A stretch of DNA of 64,000 nucleotides, taken from assembly GCA_963767565.1 (NCBI GenBank), contig CAVYEG010000006.1, forward strand, positions 930,001 through 994,000, read 5' to 3'. The position numbers and the translations under genes were made by a program. The DNA comes from Palsa-504 sp963767565 (GTDB lineage Bacteria > Actinomycetota > Actinomycetes > Streptosporangiales > Streptosporangiaceae). Position 1 is the stretch's first letter. Every line of letters begins with the position of its first letter. Shown piece by piece: positions 1 through 8,631 of this stretch. Below the pieces are notes generated by a model. The model did not search any database and was not told where the DNA came from. It worked only from the letters and a program-made list of their open reading frames with translations.

Positions 1-24
1 AAGGCCGATCACCAGTACGTCCAT
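1..24 (-). CDS. Start of a probable nucleotide-sugar dehydrogenase (partial, runs off the left edge)
   Basis: Only eight codons are inside the window, reading MDVLVIGL on the minus strand. This is the beginning of a Rossmann nucleotide-binding strand. A GAGGG ribosome binding site sits just upstream of the ATG at 24, and the stop of the glycosyltransferase at 37 is 12 bases away, so it is the next gene of that transcript. Next to wecB a UDP-ManNAc dehydrogenase (WecC type) would be the natural partner, but that identity is inference from context; the remaining sequence is outside the window. Confidence 0.45.
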
Positions 25-36
25 ATGTCCCTCTAT

Positions 37-1830
37 CTAGATCGCGCCCAGGCGCGCATACGCGTCCCGGTACCGTGCCGCGTTATGAGCCCAGGTCCGG
101 TCCCTGGCCACCCATTCACGGGCGTTGTCGCCGAGTTTCCTTCTTATGTCCGGACTGCAAACCAAGGGTTCAAGACTATCGGCTAGGGCCACCGGATCTT
201 GCGGTATTGTTAGCGCCCCCGTCACGTCGGGTTTGATGATTTCGGCCAGCGCCTTCACATCACTGGTGACCACGCACAGCCCGCTGGCCATGGCCTCCAC
301 CGGTTTCAGCGGGGTGACCAGCTGGCATACCCTGTCCGGGGTGCGGGGGACGACGAAAACATCGAGGAGCGCGTGGAATTGCCGTACTTTCGCCGCCGGG
401 ACCCGGCCGGTGAAGATGGCCGCGTCGCCCAGGCCGAGAGCCACCGCCTGACGCTGCAGGGCCGCGCGCTCCGGCCCGTCGCCGACGATCAGCACCCGCA
501 CGGCCAGGCCGCGGTCTCTGAGGAGGCGGCTCGCCTCGAGCAGGGTGCCCACGCCCTCGTGCGGGACCAGGCTGGTCACCTCGCCGATGACGTGCTCGTT
601 TGGTGCGATGCCCAGTTGCTCGCGCAGGGCGGTGGCGTCGGGCAGCGGCTGGAGGAACTCCGCCGACACGGCGTTCGGCACGATGAGGACCTTCTCGGCG
701 GGCACCCCGCGAGCCACGATCTCGTCCCGCATGGCCTCACCGAGGGTCACCACCAGGTCGGCGGCCAGCATGGACTGGGTCTCCAGGTCCCGGTTGCGCC
801 GGTACAGTTCGCTATGCGCGAGTTCAGCGGCGTTCGGGTGGCGGGACAGCCAGGTGTCCTCCCAGAAGCCGCGCACCTCGTACACCACCGGGAGCCGGTA
901 GCGCTGGCCCAGGGCCAGCGCGATCCTGGCGTTGGCGTAGTTGCTCGCCGCGTGCAGGATGCTCGGCCGCAGCCGCTCGGTGAGCTCGGCGGCCAAGTCC
1001 AGTGCCTGGGCGGCGGCCTGGTCCGCGCGCCGGGGCAGGCGCCACGGCAGCAGCCGGTGGTACGGGATGCCGTCCAGCGTGACCAGCTTCCTGCCGTCCA
1101 GGGTGCCCTGGGTGACCGGGAACCCGGCCCTGGTCATCACGTGCGGGTCGAGCCCGGCCGCTTGCTGGGCCACGGTGATCTCGTGGGTCCTGATCGTGTA
1201 CCCGGCGCTGGTACTCGGCAGCGCGTCGTTCACCAGATGCAGGACCCGGCCTGGTGCCGGGCGTGTTTCATGATCGCGGGCAGAAACGGTCGCTATACGG
1301 CCCGAACTGCCCGCGATCATGGATTGGCTCAGCAGGGACTGCTCGGCGGACAGGAGGGTGCGCAGGCGGCGGGCGGGGCGGCTGCGCGCGGTGGCGAGGG
1401 CCCGCAGGGCGTCGGTAAGGCGGCCCTCGCGCCAGGCCAGCCGGGCGGTGAGCACCGGCCGGGCGGGGTCGTCGCCGGCCAGCCGGCGCAGCGCGGCGGC
1501 CGCGGTCTCGGGCTGGTCGACGGCCAGGCTGAACGCCGCCAGCCGCCGGGGCGAGGCATCGAGCACGGCCAGCGCCGCGGGCCTGTCCCCCGCGCCCCAC
1601 AGCAGCGCCGCCCGCCCGTAAGGCCCGGCGAGGCGGAGCCACGCGCGAAGCGCGCCGGGCAGTACCCTCTGGGCGAGAACCAGGGCGCGGACCGGGTCGG
1701 CGGCCACGTGCCGCCAGGCAATCGAGGCCGCGAGCGTGAGCGCACGGGGCGACACGTGCGTGTCGCGAAGGCGGGAGGCTCGGGGCTTGCCGGGGTTCTG
1801 GGGACCCGGCCGGCGCGGGGCGGGCGTCAT
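37..1830 (-). CDS. GT4-family glycosyltransferase with alpha-helical N-terminal extension
   Basis: A 597-residue protein if it starts at the ATG at 1830 (an in-frame ATG at 1881 would overlap wecB). The first ~170 residues are Ala/Leu/Arg-rich helices resembling TPR-type repeats. From about residue 200 it is a GT-B glycosyltransferase: N-terminal Rossmann part beginning VLHLVNDALPSTSAGY, then the nucleotide-sugar half with IVPNAV, a GDGPER loop, TGRV and the PLKPVEAMASG donor-binding stretch typical of family GT4. No signal peptide is seen, so it is probably cytosolic or membrane-associated. It is divergent from wecB with a 41-base gap and belongs to the surface-glycan locus. The linker between the two halves contains a perfect 15-bp inverted repeat (1269-1321). 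Donor and acceptor are unknown. Confidence 0.85.
   Translation of the reverse strand: MTPAPRRPGPQNPGKPRASRLRDTHVSPRALTLAASIAWRHVAADPVRALVLAQRVLPGALRAWLRLAGPYGRAALLWGAGDRPAALAVLDASPRRLAAFSLAVDQPETAAAALRRLAGDDPARPVLTARLAWREGRLTDALRALATARSRPARRLRTLLSAEQSLLSQSMIAGSSGRIATVSARDHETRPAPGRVLHLVNDALPSTSAGYTIRTHEITVAQQAAGLDPHVMTRAGFPVTQGTLDGRKLVTLDGIPYHRLLPWRLPRRADQAAAQALDLAAELTERLRPSILHAASNYANARIALALGQRYRLPVVYEVRGFWEDTWLSRHPNAAELAHSELYRRNRDLETQSMLAADLVVTLGEAMRDEIVARGVPAEKVLIVPNAVSAEFLQPLPDATALREQLGIAPNEHVIGEVTSLVPHEGVGTLLEASRLLRDRGLAVRVLIVGDGPERAALQRQAVALGLGDAAIFTGRVPAAKVRQFHALLDVFVVPRTPDRVCQLVTPLKPVEAMASGLCVVTSDVKALAEIIKPDVTGALTIPQDPVALADSLEPLVCSPDIRRKLGDNAREWVARDRTWAHNAARYRDAYARLGAI
1269..1321. repeat. 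Perfect 15-bp inverted repeat inside the GT4 gene
   Basis: CATGATCGCGGGCAG at 1269-1283 is the exact reverse complement of CTGCCCGCGATCATG at 1307-1321, with a 23-base centre. It lies in the linker between the helical extension and the glycosyltransferase domain. The form resembles a REP-like or MITE-like palindromic insertion tolerated in frame; relatedness to other genomic copies cannot be tested here. Confidence 0.75.
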
Positions 1831-1871
1831 CACGGCAGATGATATCGGTTCAGGTGAACGGGAAGGACGCG

Positions 1872-2963
1872 ATGCGCGCACCTATCACGCACGTGCTGGG
1901 CGCCAGGCCGAACTTCATGAAGGCCGCGCCGGTGATCAGGGCCCTGGCCGGGCCCGGTCACGAGCAGCGGATCGTGCACACCGGCCAGCACTATGACCAG
2001 CGGATGTCGGAGGTGTTCTTCGACCAGCTCGGCCTGCCGCGGCCGGATGTGAACCTGGGCGTCGGGTCGGGCAGCCACGCCAGGCAGACGGCCGAGGTCA
2101 TGACCGGCATGGAGCAGGAGTTCACCGAGAACTCGCCGGCGCTGGCCGTGCTGTACGGGGACGTCAACTCCACGCTGGGCGCGGCGCTGGCCGGGGCCAA
2201 GCTGCAGGTACCCCTGGCGCACGTGGAGGCCGGACTGCGCAGCTTCGACGACACGATGCCCGAAGAGATCAACCGGCGGCTGACCGACCAGGTGTGCGCG
2301 CTGCTGTTCGCCACCTCCCCGGAGGCGATCGGGCACCTGGCCCGGGAGGGCCGCCCGGCGGATTCGGTGCACCTGGTCGGCAACCCGATGATCGACACGC
2401 TGCTGGCGCACCTGGACCACTTCGACGTGGCGGCGGCCCGGGCCGCGGCCGGGCTGCCGGGCCGGTACGTGGTGGCCACCTTGCACCGGCCCGCCAACGT
2501 CGATGACCCGCAGGCCGCGGCCGAGCTGGTCCAGGCCCTGCACGAGGTGGCCGACGAGCTTGGCGTGATCATCCCGGTGCACCCGCGGGGCCGGGCCGCG
2601 CTCGAGGCGGCCGGGCTGGGCACGCACCCGCGGCTGCATGCCTGCGACCCGCTCGGATACCTGGAGTTCATGGCCCTGGTCAAGGGCGCTACCGCGGTGA
2701 TCACCGACTCCGGCGGCGTGCAGGAGGAAACCACCCTGCTCCGGGTGCCGTGCCTGACCCTGCGGCCCAACACCGAACGGCCGATCACCATCACCAGCGG
2801 CAGCAACCGCCTGGTCACCCGCCGGGACCTGGCCGCCGCGGTGCTCAAGGCCGTCCATGACGGGCCGTACGCCGGCGAGCTGCCGCCGCTGTGGGACGGC
2901 CAGGCCGGCCCGCGGATCGCCAGGATCATCACCGCATGGCTCGACCCGGAGGGCGGCCGATGA
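1872..2963 (+). CDS. wecB: UDP-N-acetylglucosamine 2-epimerase (non-hydrolysing)
   Basis: This enzyme interconverts UDP-GlcNAc and UDP-ManNAc for surface polysaccharide assembly. The 363-residue length is normal for the family. Visible signatures are GARPNFMKAAP (residues 10-20), HTGQHYD (37-43), GDVNST, HVEAGLRS (117-124) followed by PEEINR, the IPVHPRG stretch and DSGGVQEE near residue 280. The start at 1872 is chosen because GGAAGG at 1861-1866 is correctly spaced; an upstream in-frame start at 1839 would overlap the divergent gene's start region. Its stop overlaps the next start (ATGA at 2960), so the two are translationally coupled. Confidence 0.95.
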   Translation: MRAPITHVLGARPNFMKAAPVIRALAGPGHEQRIVHTGQHYDQRMSEVFFDQLGLPRPDVNLGVGSGSHARQTAEVMTGMEQEFTENSPALAVLYGDVNSTLGAALAGAKLQVPLAHVEAGLRSFDDTMPEEINRRLTDQVCALLFATSPEAIGHLAREGRPADSVHLVGNPMIDTLLAHLDHFDVAAARAAAGLPGRYVVATLHRPANVDDPQAAAELVQALHEVADELGVIIPVHPRGRAALEAAGLGTHPRLHACDPLGYLEFMALVKGATAVITDSGGVQEETTLLRVPCLTLRPNTERPITITSGSNRLVTRRDLAAAVLKAVHDGPYAGELPPLWDGQAGPRIARIITAWLDPEGGR

Positions 2964-4666
2964 GTACGGTCCCCGATATGACAGGCGAGCCGGAGCAGCC
3001 GGAGGCCGACACCATCCCGGCCGGGGAGCTCGGCCTGGCCGGGGAGCTCGGCCTGGCCGCCGAGCGCGACCGGCTGGCCCGGACGCTGCGCGACACCAGG
3101 CTGCAGCTGGCCATGACGCAGTCGCGGCTATCCGCGCTGGAGCGGTCCGCGTCGCTTGAGATCGGCCGGGCCCTGGCCCGCGCCGCCCGGCGCCCCTGGT
3201 CACAGGGCGTGCAGCTGCCGCTGCACCTGATCCGGATGTGGCGGGAGCGCGGCCGCCTGACCGGGCCGGGCACGGCCGCCCTGGCGCTGGCCTCGGCGCG
3301 GCTGGACGACGTGGCCGGCGTCGGGGAGCGCTTCCTTTCCGCGCTGACCGCGCCCGGGCTGGGCGCACCGGGCTCGGCTACGGCCAGGTTCGCCCCGCCG
3401 GCGCTGGTGGTCACCGGCGTGCTCAGCACGCAGGCATGCGCGACGCTCGCCCCCGACGCGGCGGTGACCGCGCTGCTGCCGCACGACGCGGACGTGATGA
3501 TGGAAAGCTCGGGCGCCGATCTCGTCCTCATCGAGGCCGCGGCCATGCTGGCCACCTCGCCCTGGGCGTACGCCGCCGACCCGGCCGCCGCGGACCGCGG
3601 CCGGCGGCTCGGACGGCTGATCGCCTCGGCCCGGGCCCTGGGCAAGCCGGTGATCTTCATCCGCAACGTCCCTGCGCACCTGGCGCCCGGCCTGGACTGG
3701 GTCGCGGCCAGCTGCGACGCGGTCTTCTCCGGCGGCTTCGGCGTGCAGCTGGCCAGCTTCAACCCGATCGGCCTGCCCCCGGGCCGCCCGTGCGACCCGA
3801 TCTACGCCGACGCCCGCGACCCGCGCGAGGCGCCTGGCGTGCGAGCCCTGCTCGACTCCGTGGCCGGCCTGGTGAAGGTCACCGGCGACATCGCCTGGCG
3901 GCGGCGGCCCGCCCTGTACCGCGACAACGGCCTGTTCGTCACGGTGTCTGCAGATCAGGCGCGCGAGCAGCAGGCCTGCGGCGCGCGCGTGATCATGGCC
4001 GGCGACGAGCAGGATGACCTGCGGAAGCTGGTCACCGCCGCGCAGGCGGAGCCGCCGCTGACCGAGGCCGAGATCTGGCCTGAGTTGCGCGAGATCTTCG
4101 CCGGGCACGCCACTCCCGTTCGGCTGACCACGCTGGCCGAGCTGGCCGGCCTGACGGCCGGGCAGATCTCCGGACGCCAGGTCGCGGTGCTGGCCCGGGT
4201 CGAGGACGCCACGGCGGCCAGCGCGCTGTCCGCCGGCCTGCGGCGGCAGCAGATGGCGCCCGCCGAGGTCGTGGTGGCAGTTGCGGCGCGGCCGGGCGAA
4301 GCTGCCGAGGTGGCCTGCCGCTCGGTTACCACGGCGCTGGGCGACCTGGCCGCCCGGGGCGTTCGGATCCAGGCGATCCCCGATGACCCGGCCGTACCTG
4401 ACCGGCCCGGGCGGGCCTCGTGGGTGACGCAGGCCGCCGCGATGGCCGGCTCGCCGTGGGCCGTGCCATGGCCGGCCGGACCCGGGCCCGGCGCGTCCTA
4501 CCTGCTCGACCTGGCCTGCGGGCGGGAATGCGCGCGGGCCGACGCGGTGGGGCACGCCGGGACCGGCTTCCAGTACGTGACCTCGCTGGAGCCGGAACTG
4601 GCCCGGCGGGAGTTCTTCAGCTCGGACGGCTCCGCCCAGGGGCTCCGTCTCTTCTCTCTCGCCTAA
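2960..4666 (+). CDS. Glycan-locus protein of unknown function, possibly CgeB/glycosyltransferase-like
   Basis: 568 residues, start fixed by the ATGA overlap with wecB. Residues ~15-75 form a charged coiled coil (two GELGLA repeats, then AERDRLARTLRDTRLQL), a layout common at the front of large surface-glycan glycosyltransferases. The middle (~150-330) alternates beta strands and helices, with phrases such as GADLVLIEAAAM and GKPVIFIRNVP, reminiscent of the N-terminal domain of CgeB/DUF3880-type proteins. The C-terminal part (~400-560) begins VAVLARVEDA and looks like a degraded GT2-like fold, without a clear DxD. Its position between wecB and a double glycosyltransferase, 13 bases apart, supports a role in glycan assembly. 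No firm family assignment can be made. Confidence 0.6.
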   Translation: MSTVPDMTGEPEQPEADTIPAGELGLAGELGLAAERDRLARTLRDTRLQLAMTQSRLSALERSASLEIGRALARAARRPWSQGVQLPLHLIRMWRERGRLTGPGTAALALASARLDDVAGVGERFLSALTAPGLGAPGSATARFAPPALVVTGVLSTQACATLAPDAAVTALLPHDADVMMESSGADLVLIEAAAMLATSPWAYAADPAAADRGRRLGRLIASARALGKPVIFIRNVPAHLAPGLDWVAASCDAVFSGGFGVQLASFNPIGLPPGRPCDPIYADARDPREAPGVRALLDSVAGLVKVTGDIAWRRRPALYRDNGLFVTVSADQAREQQACGARVIMAGDEQDDLRKLVTAAQAEPPLTEAEIWPELREIFAGHATPVRLTTLAELAGLTAGQISGRQVAVLARVEDATAASALSAGLRRQQMAPAEVVVAVAARPGEAAEVACRSVTTALGDLAARGVRIQAIPDDPAVPDRPGRASWVTQAAAMAGSPWAVPWPAGPGPGASYLLDLACGRECARADAVGHAGTGFQYVTSLEPELARREFFSSDGSAQGLRLFSLA

Positions 4667-4679
4667 GGAGTTGTCCGCG

Positions 4680-6911
4680 TTGACCACGCGCGCGCTTGTC
4701 TACGGAGACATCGACCTGAACCTGATCGACGGTTCGGCCATCTGGCTGCAGTCCGTCACCCAGGCGCTGGCGAGCGCGGGCTGCGCGGTGACACTGGTGC
4801 TCAAGGCGCCGGTCCGCACCAGCCGCCTGATCGTGCCGCTGCTGACCGAGCCGGGCGTCACCGTGCGCAGGCCCTTCGAGGAGCACCTGCTGGAGGGTCC
4901 AGGCCCGCTGCGGGCCTCGGACGCCCCGGACCTGCTGGCCCGCCTGGACGCCGAAACCCGCCACGACCTGGTGGTGCTGCGCGGCCGGGCGGTCACCGCC
5001 GTGGCGGCCAAGAGCGGCGCGTTCTCCGGGCGGCTGTGGCCGTACCTGACCGACGTCCCGCAGGCGGTCCCCGGGCTCACGCCGGAGATGGCCGACGAAC
5101 TCGGGATGATCGCCTCGGCCTCGCGCTACCTGCTCTGCCAGACCGAGGAACTGCGCTGCTTCCTGGAGGGCAGCATCCCGGCGGCCTGCGGCAAGTGCGT
5201 GCTGCTGCCGCCGATCCTGGCCGAGATCCCGGCGTCACGCGGCGCGGAGGCGGCCGGGTCGCCGCTGCGGCTGGTCTACTCGGGCAAGTTCGCGCCGCGC
5301 TGGAACACGCTGGAGATGACCGAGCTGCCAGGGCTGCTGGCCGCGCGGGGCGTGGCCGCCGAGCTGCACATGATCGGCGACAAGATCCACAGCGCGCCAG
5401 GCGACTACCAGCAGCGGATGCGGGCGGCCCTGGACACCAAGGGCGTGACCTGGCATGGCGGGCACTCGCGCGAGGACGCGCTGCGGCTCGCGGCCTCCTG
5501 CGACATCGGGCTCAGCTGGCGCGACCCCGAACTGGACGCCAGCCTGGAGCTGTCCACCAAGGTGCTGGAGTTCGGGGCCATCGGGCTGCCGGTGATCCTC
5601 AACCGCACACCCATGCACGAGGGCCTGCTGGGCGCCGGCTACCCGCTGTTCGCGGGGAGCCTGACCGATGTGGTGGACGCGTCGGCCGCGGCGGCGGCCG
5701 ACCCGGCCCTGTTCCGCCGGGCGGCGACGAGAACCGGCCGGGCCGCAGAACGTTTCACCCTGGATCAAGCCGCGGAGCGGCTGCACGGCTACCTGGCCCG
5801 CTCGATCCCGGCCCGCCGGGCCGGATCCGCTGGATCCGCCGGATCCGCCGGATCCTCCGGGCCTTCCGGACCGGAACCGCAGCGGGTGGTGGTGGCCGGG
5901 CATGATCTCAAGTTCTTCACCCCGCTGCTCGACTACCTGCGGCTGCAGCCGGACCTTGAGGTCCGGCTGGACCAGTGGGCCGCGCTGGGCCAGCACGACC
6001 CGGCCGTGAGCCGGGAGCTGGCCGAGTGGGCCGACGTGGTGATCTGCGAGTGGTGCGGGCCGAACGCGGTCTGGTACAGCAAGCACAAGCGGCGCGGGTC
6101 CCGGCTGCTGGTCCGGCTGCACCGGTTCGAGCTTGAGTCGCCGTACCCGGGCCAGGTCAAGATCTCGGCCGTGAACCAGGTGCTGTGCGTGAGCAAGCAC
6201 TACGCGCGGCTGTGCCGGGAGCGCACCGGCTGGCCGGAGGCGAAGATAGCGACCGTGCCCAACGCCATCGACGTGACCCAGCTGGACCGGCCCAAGCTCG
6301 ACGGGGCCAGGTTCCATCTCGGCCTGATCGGCATCGTCCCGTCCCGTAAGCGCCTGGACCTAGCCCTGGACGTGCTAGCGGAGCTACGCCGGGAGGACGA
6401 CAGGTACCTGCTGTTCATCAAGTCCGGGATGCCCTGGGAGCACTGGTGGGTGTGGAAGAACCCGGCCGAGCGCGAGCATTACGCCACCGCGCTGCGCCGG
6501 GCGCAGCGCTCCCCCCTGCTGCGTGGCGCCGTGGTCTTCGACGACGCCGGGCCGGACGTGGCGTCCTGGCTGCGCCGGGTCGGCTTCATGCTGTCCACCA
6601 GCGACGACGAGAGCTTCCACGTGGCGCCGGCCGAGGGGATGGCGTCCCGGGCGGTGCCGGTGCTCCGGCACTGGCCCGGCGCCGAGACCATCTACGACCG
6701 GCGCTGGATTCACGACACGCCCGCCGGCATGGCCGCCGCGATCGGCGCGCTGGACGAGGGAGGCTGGCGGGCGGCGGGCGACGACGCGAATGCCCAGGCC
6801 AAGGCCGCGTTCAACCTGCCGCTCGTGTGCGAGGCCTGGCGCGGCCTGCTGAGGCGGGACATCGACCCGGCAGCCGCGGCGCCGGTGCCCGAGCTGCTGG
6901 GCTCGGGCTGA
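4680..6911 (+). CDS. Tandem double-domain glycosyltransferase
   Basis: 743 residues. The TTG at 4680 is preferred because AAGGAG (4665-4670) lies 9 bases before it; a TTG at 4671 abuts that site. Two GT-B-like modules are fused. The first (about 1-375) has RLVYSGKFAPRWNT and an LELSTKVLEFGAIGLPVI donor-binding stretch. The second (about 400-730) has VLCVSKHYARL, VPNAID, LGLIGIVPSRKRLDL and DDESFHVAPAEGMASRAVPV. They are joined by a Gly/Ser/Ala linker coded by 9-bp repeats (5823-5858). Fused bifunctional transferases of this kind typically add two sugars in succession or act processively; which sugars is unknown. It follows the preceding gene by 13 bases and precedes the next by 4, so one transcript is likely. 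Confidence 0.8.
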   Translation: MTTRALVYGDIDLNLIDGSAIWLQSVTQALASAGCAVTLVLKAPVRTSRLIVPLLTEPGVTVRRPFEEHLLEGPGPLRASDAPDLLARLDAETRHDLVVLRGRAVTAVAAKSGAFSGRLWPYLTDVPQAVPGLTPEMADELGMIASASRYLLCQTEELRCFLEGSIPAACGKCVLLPPILAEIPASRGAEAAGSPLRLVYSGKFAPRWNTLEMTELPGLLAARGVAAELHMIGDKIHSAPGDYQQRMRAALDTKGVTWHGGHSREDALRLAASCDIGLSWRDPELDASLELSTKVLEFGAIGLPVILNRTPMHEGLLGAGYPLFAGSLTDVVDASAAAAADPALFRRAATRTGRAAERFTLDQAAERLHGYLARSIPARRAGSAGSAGSAGSSGPSGPEPQRVVVAGHDLKFFTPLLDYLRLQPDLEVRLDQWAALGQHDPAVSRELAEWADVVICEWCGPNAVWYSKHKRRGSRLLVRLHRFELESPYPGQVKISAVNQVLCVSKHYARLCRERTGWPEAKIATVPNAIDVTQLDRPKLDGARFHLGLIGIVPSRKRLDLALDVLAELRREDDRYLLFIKSGMPWEHWWVWKNPAEREHYATALRRAQRSPLLRGAVVFDDAGPDVASWLRRVGFMLSTSDDESFHVAPAEGMASRAVPVLRHWPGAETIYDRRWIHDTPAGMAAAIGALDEGGWRAAGDDANAQAKAAFNLPLVCEAWRGLLRRDIDPAAAAPVPELLGSG
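5823..5858 (+). repeat. 9-bp tandem repeat coding the interdomain linker
   Basis: Four units of GGATCC followed by GCT/GCC/GCC/TCC encode GSA-GSA-GSA-GSS-type residues between the two glycosyltransferase modules. Multiples of three keep the frame, so linker length may vary between strains. Confidence 0.8.
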
Positions 6912-6915
6912 CGGC

Positions 6916-8631
6916 GTGTACTTCACGCTGGCCATCAGCGCGGCCACGCCCGAGGCGTGCGCCCGGCTGGTCAGCGCGGCCACCGGTGCCGACCCGCGGG
7001 TCATGCCCATCCCCGGCCCGCCGTCCGTGACGTGGCGGGCCGCTGACGAGCGCGCGGCCCTGGTGTGCTGGGGCCTGCCGCCCGACGGGGACCAGGTGAC
7101 CGGGTCGCACGCCGGGACGATCTGGGCCGACCGGGGCACGCTGTACGCGCAGACCGGCGTGGCCCGCGTCGACCCGGTCTACCTGGCTCAGGTCCGCGGA
7201 GCCGCGGTGGTCAGCGATCGCGCCTGCTGGGCGGCGGCCGTCACCGGCCGCCTGGACGCGCACGACCCGGTCATGGCCGGCGCCTTCCTGGCCGTCGGCT
7301 ATCCGGTCGGCACCGTCACCCCGTTCCGCGGTGTCCGGGCCCTGGGCTGCGACCAACGGCTGACGGTGGCCGGTGCACGCCTGACGGTGACCTCGGCCGG
7401 CGGCGACGGCGGGACGCCGGCCGCACGGGCCGGCGCTGGCCGGTACGGCGCGGTGGCCGGTGCCCTGGTCGATGCGGTCAGGCCTGCCGGCGATTCCGGC
7501 GTCCAGGTGGAGCTGTCCCTGACCGGAGGCAAGGACAGCCGGCTGATCGCCGCCGCCCTGACGGCGGCGAAGGTGCCGTTCCGGGCCCGCACCCACGGCT
7601 TCGCCAGCCACCCCGACGTCGTGATCGCGGCCATGATCGCCAGCCGGCTCGGCGTCGAACATGTCGTCACCGAGCCGAGGCCGGCCGACGCGGGGCAGCC
7701 GCCCGACGAGGCGGACCTGCTGGCCAGGCTGCGCTCGGCGGTACTGATGTCCGACGGCATGCTGTCGGCGTTCGAGAACATCGGCCGGCCCGACCCGCGG
7801 CACGCCGCCGAGCCGGTGCAGGCCGGCGGGCACGGCGGGGAACTGCTGCGCGGCGGGTACGCGCCGCCGGCCTGGACTGACCGCAGGCCCGCCCGGGCCT
7901 GGAGCGACGCCCGGGGGGTCGAGCTGTTCCGCCGCCTGACCACACGCCGGGCGGGACTGCTGCGCCCCGGCCCGGCCGCGGCGTACCTGGCCAGCCTGGC
8001 TCCGTACGCAGCGGGGCTGCGCCACGGGTCGCTGCGCACGCTGGATGACTTCTACCTGGCCAACCGGGCGGGCCGGTGGTCGGCCGCGGCGCGGCAGGCC
8101 TACCTGATGCGCTCGCCGCTGCTGCAGCCGTTCTTCGGCGACCGGGTCGTGCGGGCGGCGCGGGCCGTGCCGCTGCCGGACCGGATCACCGACCGGCTGC
8201 ACCGCGGGGTACTGGCCGAGCTGTGCCCCGACCTGCTCGACCTGCCGCTGGCGGGCAGCGGCTGGAAATCGGGCCCGCGAGTGCCGGGCGTGCCCGCGGC
8301 CCAGGCCGCGTCAGGACCGGGCTCGCCTGGACCGGGCGGGACGGAGCCGGGCGGCGGGGCGGACTGGCGGCGCGCCTACGGGGAGCAGATGGCCCGGCTG
8401 CTGCGCGAGTACACCCTTGACCTCGGCGCCGCGGGCGGGCTGTTCGACCTGGTGCGCCTGCCCGCGGCCGAGCGGGTGCTGCGCCCGCCGCAGGCCGACC
8501 CGGCCGCCGCCTGGGCGCTGGCCACCATGGCCGCGCTGCTGTCCGGCGACTGGCTGAACGCCCGCGAGGTCAGCCGCGGCCGTACTTCGTCTCCGCCTGC
8601 CAGAAGAACAGCACGCCTGCCACGAGCGTGA
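6916..8631 (+). CDS. Asparagine-synthase-related protein
   Basis: 571 residues from a GTG start four bases after the glycosyltransferase stop. The ATP pyrophosphatase (PP-loop) module is recognisable from about residue 190: LSLTGGKDSRLI is the SGGxDS-type loop, followed by THGF and GVEHVVTE. The N-terminal ~170 residues sit where the glutaminase domain would be, but the protein begins MYFTL with no Cys at position 2, so glutamine-dependent amidotransfer is unlikely; it may use ammonia or another amine, or only adenylate a substrate. Similar proteins are often found in surface-polysaccharide clusters. Its 3-prime end overlaps the convergent ABC permease gene by 62 bases, and the last ~20 residues are low-complexity. 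Confidence 0.75.
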   Translation: MYFTLAISAATPEACARLVSAATGADPRVMPIPGPPSVTWRAADERAALVCWGLPPDGDQVTGSHAGTIWADRGTLYAQTGVARVDPVYLAQVRGAAVVSDRACWAAAVTGRLDAHDPVMAGAFLAVGYPVGTVTPFRGVRALGCDQRLTVAGARLTVTSAGGDGGTPAARAGAGRYGAVAGALVDAVRPAGDSGVQVELSLTGGKDSRLIAAALTAAKVPFRARTHGFASHPDVVIAAMIASRLGVEHVVTEPRPADAGQPPDEADLLARLRSAVLMSDGMLSAFENIGRPDPRHAAEPVQAGGHGGELLRGGYAPPAWTDRRPARAWSDARGVELFRRLTTRRAGLLRPGPAAAYLASLAPYAAGLRHGSLRTLDDFYLANRAGRWSAAARQAYLMRSPLLQPFFGDRVVRAARAVPLPDRITDRLHRGVLAELCPDLLDLPLAGSGWKSGPRVPGVPAAQAASGPGSPGPGGTEPGGGADWRRAYGEQMARLLREYTLDLGAAGGLFDLVRLPAAERVLRPPQADPAAAWALATMAALLSGDWLNAREVSRGRTSSPPARRTARLPRA

